A DNA stretch of 8,027 nucleotides from an uncultured Eubacteriales bacterium (GTDB lineage Bacteria; Bacillota; Clostridia; Oscillospirales; Acutalibacteraceae): positions 1-8,027 of the forward strand of contig ONYV01000088.1 in the NCBI GenBank assembly GCA_900322105.1, in the 5' to 3' direction. Under the pieces are notes generated by a model. That model worked only from the letters and a program-made list of their open reading frames with translations, did not search any database and was not told where the DNA came from. Below, one piece after another: positions 6,697-8,027 of this stretch; within the stretch, counting starts at the first letter, position 1, and every line of letters starts with the position of its first letter. The translations under genes and the position numbers were made by a program.

Positions 6697-7589
6697 GATC
6701 CTTCCTCCATTCTGCGGATAAAGTAGCTTTCGGCGCTGTTTTCGTCATTGCTGATGCCTGAAACCACAATGCCCGAAGCAAACATCTCGCTGGTCAGTTC
6801 ACCGATATTCTCCACCGAAGACGATATCACTACCACGCCGTTTTCAACAGACACCTGATCTGTTTGCAGTACTCTTTGCGCCACGCTCCGTGCCTTTTCG
6901 GGCTGATCGGTGCGGATCAGTGTCCTTGACACACAGATCTGATGCAGCTGCAAAGCGGTGATCTCCTCGATCAGCTTTCCTGACGAAATGATACCGTACC
7001 TTGTCGCTACCTTTTCCAGTTCTCCTAAAATATGGCTGGAAATAAAGATCGTCTTTCCTTTCCTGCTCAGCGACAGCAGCAGTTCTCTGATCTCCATAAT
7101 GCCTGTGGGATCCAGTCCGTTGATGGGTTCATCGAGTATCAGAAAATCCGGGTCGCCTACCAGCGCCATCGCAAGCCCCAGCCGCTGCTTCATGCCAAGA
7201 GAAAAGTCAGCTGCTTTTTTCTTTCCCGTATTGCTCAGACCCACTGTTTTCAGAATCTCCGGAACACAGCCTTTATCGACCTTGAGCATTGCGCAGTACA
7301 TTTCGAGGTTATCCTTTGCCGACATATTGCGGTACAGCGCAGGCGCTTCCACCAAACTGCCCGTACGCCTGCGGGAGAATGAAATATCCGCTCCGTCAAA
7401 AAAACGGTAGCTGCCGCCTGAGGGCTTTGTCAGCCCCAGCACCATGCGGATAAAAGTGGTTTTTCCTGCGCCGTTTTTTCCCACAAAGCCGTATATATCG
7501 CCCTGCTTGACCGTCAGTGACACATGATCGACCACATGAACGCCTTTATATGTCTTTGTCAGCTCCTCTGTCTGCAGCACATTTTCCAT
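6693..7589 (-). CDS. ABC transporter ATP-binding protein, BcrA/drug-export type
   Basis: Nucleotide-binding subunit of the exporter, 298 residues from ATG 7589. Walker A is GKNGAGKT (37-44); the Q-loop position carries Glu81 in SLVEAPALY, as is usual in BcrA-like proteins; the signature is FSLGMKQRL (129-137) in place of LSGGQ; Walker B is FLILDEP with Asp153-Glu154, then NGLDP; the switch His186 sits in FISSHILGE. Residues after about 215 form the C-terminal extension common in this subfamily. An in-frame TTG at 7625 would add 12 residues that merely translate the ribosome binding site, so it is rejected. The gene overlaps the permease by 4 bases. Family knowledge: such pairs export bacitracin-like or lantibiotic peptides or give self-immunity; the actual substrate here cannot be read from sequence. 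Confidence 0.95.
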   Translation of the reverse strand: MENVLQTEELTKTYKGVHVVDHVSLTVKQGDIYGFVGKNGAGKTTFIRMVLGLTKPSGGSYRFFDGADISFSRRRTGSLVEAPALYRNMSAKDNLEMYCAMLKVDKGCVPEILKTVGLSNTGKKKAADFSLGMKQRLGLAMALVGDPDFLILDEPINGLDPTGIMEIRELLLSLSRKGKTIFISSHILGELEKVATRYGIISSGKLIEEITALQLHQICVSRTLIRTDQPEKARSVAQRVLQTDQVSVENGVVVISSSVENIGELTSEMFASGIVVSGISNDENSAESYFIRRMEEGS

Positions 7590-7596
7590 ACGCTCT

Positions 7597-7603
7597 CCTC
7601 CTT
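7597..7603 (-). promoter_or_regulatory. Strong ribosome binding site of the ABC ATPase gene
   Basis: The minus strand reads AAGGAGG (7603-7597), 7 bases before ATG 7589. It decides the start against the in-frame TTG at 7625. The local sequence closely resembles the htrA start region. Confidence 0.85.
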
Positions 7604-7614
7604 TTTTCGTTTTG

Positions 7615-7639
7615 GAACGGAACAAAAAATGATCCGTTC
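7615..7639 (-). repeat. Inverted repeat upstream of the ABC ATPase gene
   Basis: On the minus strand GAACGGA (7639-7633) and TCCGTTC (7621-7615) are perfect 7-base complements around an 11-base loop that contains a run of six T's. It lies 11 bases upstream of the ribosome binding site. It may be a leader hairpin or a regulator-binding palindrome. The T-run is in the loop, not after the stem, so it is not a standard terminator. Confidence 0.4.
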
Positions 7640-7720
7640 TGCATCATTTGCAAAACGCTCATAAGCGCCCTGCAAGAGATTCCGTATCAAGGGCTCCCCC
7701 GCCCAAGATCCGACGGGGCT
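7640..7720 (-). other. Short intergenic stretch, no gene
   Basis: This lies between the unrecognised edge gene and the ABC operon. Just after the upstream stop are GC-rich self-complementary bases: CCCCG (7718-7714) can pair with CGGGG (7701-7697), or GGGC (7704-7701) with GCCC (7694-7691). Neither is followed by a T-tract, so a terminator is not supported. A small CGCT/AGCG stem near 7657-7668 is followed by four T's on the minus strand but is too weak to call. I could not find a convincing promoter for the ABC genes here. Confidence 0.3.
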
Positions 7721-8027
7721 TCATTTTCTTTTTACTCCGATATTCACAATAATGCGTGATTTTTCCAGATAGGTGATCGTGAAGGTCTTTTGTTCAAAGG
7801 CTGCGTCCAACATTTCGGAAAACTCGTCCAGATCACGTGTTTTCCCGTAAATATATCCGTCCGGCAAGAGGATCTTATAACTGACGCTCTTATAATACGT
7901 ACCGTCCTCCGCATCGAAAACAGGTATCAGTTCTGTTGTGATATATGTTTTGTTTACGATATCATCCTTTGCCATCACCTGCATCTTGATGGGAAATCCC
8001 TTGATCTCATTTTCTACTGTTTCCTTT
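7721..8027 (-). CDS. Unrecognised protein, C-terminal part (cut by window edge)
   Basis: The frame is open from the right edge to a TGA at 7723-7721, giving at least 101 residues. An ATG at 7984 is in frame, but it has only a distant, weak AAGGGA upstream and the frame continues in protein-like sequence before it (including EIKGFPIKMQVMAKDD), so I treat the gene as starting beyond the edge. The visible part is mixed charged and hydrophobic, with strand-like stretches (TYITTELIPVF, YKSVSYKILL, FTITYLEKSRIIVNI) and one helix-like stretch (DLDEFSEMLDAAFEQ). It has no signal peptide, membrane helix or cysteine in view. I do not recognise the family. It lies on the same strand as the ABC and two-component genes, 131 bases upstream, so shared transcription is possible. 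Confidence 0.6.
   Translation of the reverse strand, partial: KETVENEIKGFPIKMQVMAKDDIVNKTYITTELIPVFDAEDGTYYKSVSYKILLPDGYIYGKTRDLDEFSEMLDAAFEQKTFTITYLEKSRIIVNIGVKRK

Noticed and set aside
6958..7410. Plus-strand open frames of 116-150 codons opposite the ABC ATPase gene
   Set aside because: They are antisense shadows of a sequence with Walker A, signature and Walker B motifs in the right order.
5126..7589. BceRS-BceAB type antibiotic-sensing module
   Set aside because: The permease has about six membrane segments and no large extracellular loop, and the kinase has its own extracytoplasmic sensor and a HAMP domain, unlike the intramembrane-sensing BceS.

Overview
The window reads as chromosome of a low-to-mid GC anaerobic member of the Bacillota, most likely a gut Clostridia of the Ruminococcus/Oscillospiraceae type. 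This rests on family resemblance only: a fused homocysteine methyltransferase/methylenetetrahydrofolate reductase, a BcrA-like ABC transporter, an OmpR-type two-component pair, a membrane-anchored HtrA, and strong AAGGAGG ribosome binding sites. No phage, insertion sequence, CRISPR array, tRNA or rRNA was seen.

Layout. Bases 1-285 hold no confident gene: a small fold-prone segment touches the left edge, followed by a weak promoter candidate and a leader hairpin. Bases 286-2085 (+) encode a one-carbon/methionine enzyme with a homocysteine-binding half and an MTHFR half. A long, almost perfect inverted repeat with A and T tracts at 2098-2149 is a bidirectional terminator shared with the minus-strand genes converging on it. 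From 8027 down to 2183 everything lies on the minus strand. In transcription order it is: the C-terminal end of an unrecognised protein, an ABC ATPase, an ABC-2 permease (4-nt overlap), an OmpR-family response regulator, a HAMP sensor histidine kinase (17-nt overlap, TTG start), and an HtrA-type serine protease (4-nt gap).

How the genes fit together. The ATPase and permease form one exporter of the BcrAB/lantibiotic-immunity type. The regulator, kinase and HtrA are tightly coupled and resemble in logic the CssRS-HtrA secretion-stress system of Bacillus: a membrane kinase senses an envelope signal and the output includes a surface quality-control protease. Whether the ABC exporter belongs to the same regulon is an inference from order and direction.

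The most notable sequence finding is damage in the htrA gene. The PDZ domain breaks off after about 40 residues and the reading frame ends at 2325. The remaining PDZ C-terminus, with its natural stop at 2183, is still readable in the +1 frame. Family comparison indicates a lost stretch of roughly a dozen codons, so this looks like an internal deletion with frameshift rather than a one-base error. The catalytic triad is intact, so the product may be a PDZ-less protease. I found no clearly novel multi-gene system.
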